A DNA stretch of 6,100 nucleotides from Eubacteriales bacterium (lineage in GTDB: Bacteria; Bacillota_A; Clostridia; Christensenellales; Aristaeellaceae): NCBI GenBank assembly GCA_030528845.1, contig JAUMYC010000081.1, positions 1 to 6,100 on the forward strand, in the 5' to 3' direction. Shown one piece after another: positions 4,956 to 6,100 of this stretch. A program made the translations under genes and the position numbers. The notes under the pieces were generated by a model, which did not search any database, had not been told where the DNA came from, and was given only the letters and a program-made list of their open reading frames with translations. Each line of letters starts with the position of its first letter. Position 1 is the first letter of the stretch.

Positions 4956-6100
4956 ACGCGGAAAACCTCAAGCAGTTGGTGCTCCGCACGAATACGAGCC
5001 TTTTGCAGTACGGCGTGATCCTCTTTCAGGTCACGGCGATGCTGCTGCTTGCCTTTAAGACGGAGGGTTCTGTGGACACACAGGCGCTCCTGTTTGCTGC
5101 TGCGATGCCGCTGGGCACGGTCTTTTTCTGCCGCCTGTTTTCCCGCTTCTGGCCTATAGACAGGGCGCTGCTGCTGCTGGTAATGTTCCTGCTCTCCGTG
5201 AGTCTTGTCACGCTCAAGGCCATCGCCCGCTCTCCCATCACCCCGGCCGAGCAGGCGTACTATATCCTCGCGGGCTTTGCCGCGATGGCCTTCGGCATTT
5301 TCTTCATCCGCCATGTGCGCTCCTGGGAAAAATGGCTCATGCCGCTGCTGCTGATCTCCCTGTGCGCGGTGGCCTCGCCGCTGGTGCTTGGCTCCGAGGT
5401 GAACGGCGCGAAGAACTGGCTCATCTTCAAAAAGGGCGAGCAGACCCTCCTCTCCATCCAGCCCTCCGAATTTGTCAAATTCACGCTCATCTATATCCTC
5501 GCGGCCAGCTTTTCGCGCAACGCGCGCCTGCGCTCCTGCATCCCCGCTATTTTCTTCGCGGCGCTGCTCTGCGGCATTCTGATGCTGGAAAAGGATCTGG
5601 GCGCGGTGCTGATCTATTTCCTGACGACGCTGGCGCTCTTTTACGCCGCCACGGCCAACCTGCCCGTCACGCTGGCGGGCCTTGCCGCGGGCAGCGGCGC
5701 TGCCGTGCTGGCATATAAGGCGATCCCCCTCGTGCAAAAGCGCGTGGAGCTCTACCTCGACCCCTGGTCCGACCCGCTCGTCGGCGGCTATCAGCTGGTA
5801 CAGGCGCTCATCGCCATCGGCTCCGGCGGCATGTTCGGCATGGGACTCGGGCTGGGGCTGCCGCGCAACGTGCCCCTCTACCACAGCGATTTCATCTTCG
5901 CTTCCATCGCCGAGCAATACGGGCTGATCTTCTCGCTGCTGCTCATCGCGGTCTATGTGCTCATCCTCATGCGCGGGCTGTCCATCGCCACGAACGCGCG
6001 CACGAGCTTTCATGCGTTGCTGGCCTTCGGCGTGGTCTGCCTCATCGGACTGCAGACCTTCATCAACATCGGCGGAAATATCAAGCTCATCCCGCTCACG
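4934..6100 (+). CDS. SEDS-family peptidoglycan glycosyltransferase (FtsW/RodA/SpoVE type), 3' end missing
   Basis: An open frame of 389 codons runs to the window edge without a stop. It encodes a polytopic membrane protein of the SEDS family, which polymerises lipid II into glycan strands together with a class B penicillin-binding protein. Hydrophobic segments are seen at about 24-41, 51-69, 78-97, 108-126 and 133-152, with more following; the family has about ten. Family motifs in order: NGAKNW (157-162), IQPSEFVKF (175-183), EKDLG (219-223), DPWSDP (276-281), YQ..QALIAIGSGG (around 285-297), HSDFIF (317-322) with the conserved Asp319, IAEQYGL, and the closing FINIGGN..LIPLT (up to 389). Where relatives continue with a GxxLPFxSxGG segment, the window stops, so probably some 40-60 residues are missing. 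GTG 4934 has GAGGTG just upstream and overlaps the FHA gene by 22 bases. FtsW, RodA and SpoVE cannot be told apart here. A penicillin-binding protein gene next downstream would be the expected partner, but lies outside. Confidence 0.92.
   Translation, partial: MAGRKTIDAENLKQLVLRTNTSLLQYGVILFQVTAMLLLAFKTEGSVDTQALLFAAAMPLGTVFFCRLFSRFWPIDRALLLLVMFLLSVSLVTLKAIARSPITPAEQAYYILAGFAAMAFGIFFIRHVRSWEKWLMPLLLISLCAVASPLVLGSEVNGAKNWLIFKKGEQTLLSIQPSEFVKFTLIYILAASFSRNARLRSCIPAIFFAALLCGILMLEKDLGAVLIYFLTTLALFYAATANLPVTLAGLAAGSGAAVLAYKAIPLVQKRVELYLDPWSDPLVGGYQLVQALIAIGSGGMFGMGLGLGLPRNVPLYHSDFIFASIAEQYGLIFSLLLIAVYVLILMRGLSIATNARTSFHALLAFGVVCLIGLQTFINIGGNIKLIPLT

Noticed and set aside
4538..6013. A 491-codon open frame on the minus strand opposite the FHA and SEDS genes.
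   Set aside because: Highly charged His/Gln/Arg/Glu-rich translation typical of the reverse frame of a membrane protein gene; the plus-strand frame carries ordered SEDS motifs and a ribosome binding site.

Overview
The window looks like chromosomal DNA from a GC-rich member of the Clostridia (Bacillota), probably a gut-type lineage; this is inferred, not proven. The reasons are strong GGAGG-type ribosome binding sites ahead of every gene, non-ATG starts (TTG twice, GTG once), an ECF sigma / zinc-finger anti-sigma pair, an Mrp ATPase with a Cys-rich N-terminus, and an FHA–SEDS cell-wall pair. No mobile element, CRISPR array, tRNA or rRNA is visible.

Layout. (1) Plus strand, 17-1800: a self-contained stress-type regulatory unit. 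It has an ECF-type promoter-like sequence, an ECF sigma factor (102-596), and a membrane anti-sigma factor (593-1759) joined by an ATGA stop/start overlap. It ends at a perfect 15-bp hairpin (1767-1800) that can also end the convergent unit. (2) Minus strand, 4012 down to 1810: a promoter (3984-4012), the Mrp/NBP35 iron-sulfur carrier ATPase (3912-3052), a hairpin (3043-3006), then a NagA-like amidohydrolase (2982-1810). (3) Plus strand, 4101 to the window end: a membrane-anchored FHA-like protein (4101-4955) overlapped by a SEDS-family glycosyltransferase (FtsW/RodA/SpoVE type, from 4934), cut by the window edge. Regions 2 and 3 are divergent from a 188-bp intergenic stretch (3913-4100).

How they work together. 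Sigma and anti-sigma form one switch: the anti-sigma holds the sigma at the membrane until an unknown envelope signal releases it, and the promoter-like sequence suggests self-activation. The FHA and SEDS proteins probably act together in septal or lateral peptidoglycan synthesis. NagA-like deacetylases often recycle amino sugars, but this one has altered substrate-contact motifs, so its substrate is open.

The most interesting points are the NagA-like enzyme with intact metal ligands but changed sugar-contact motifs, the FHA domain that appears to have lost its phosphothreonine-reading residues while its tail repeats an acidic-Leu-Phe motif three times, and the large unrecognised outer domain of the anti-sigma factor. 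I see no clearly new multi-gene system.
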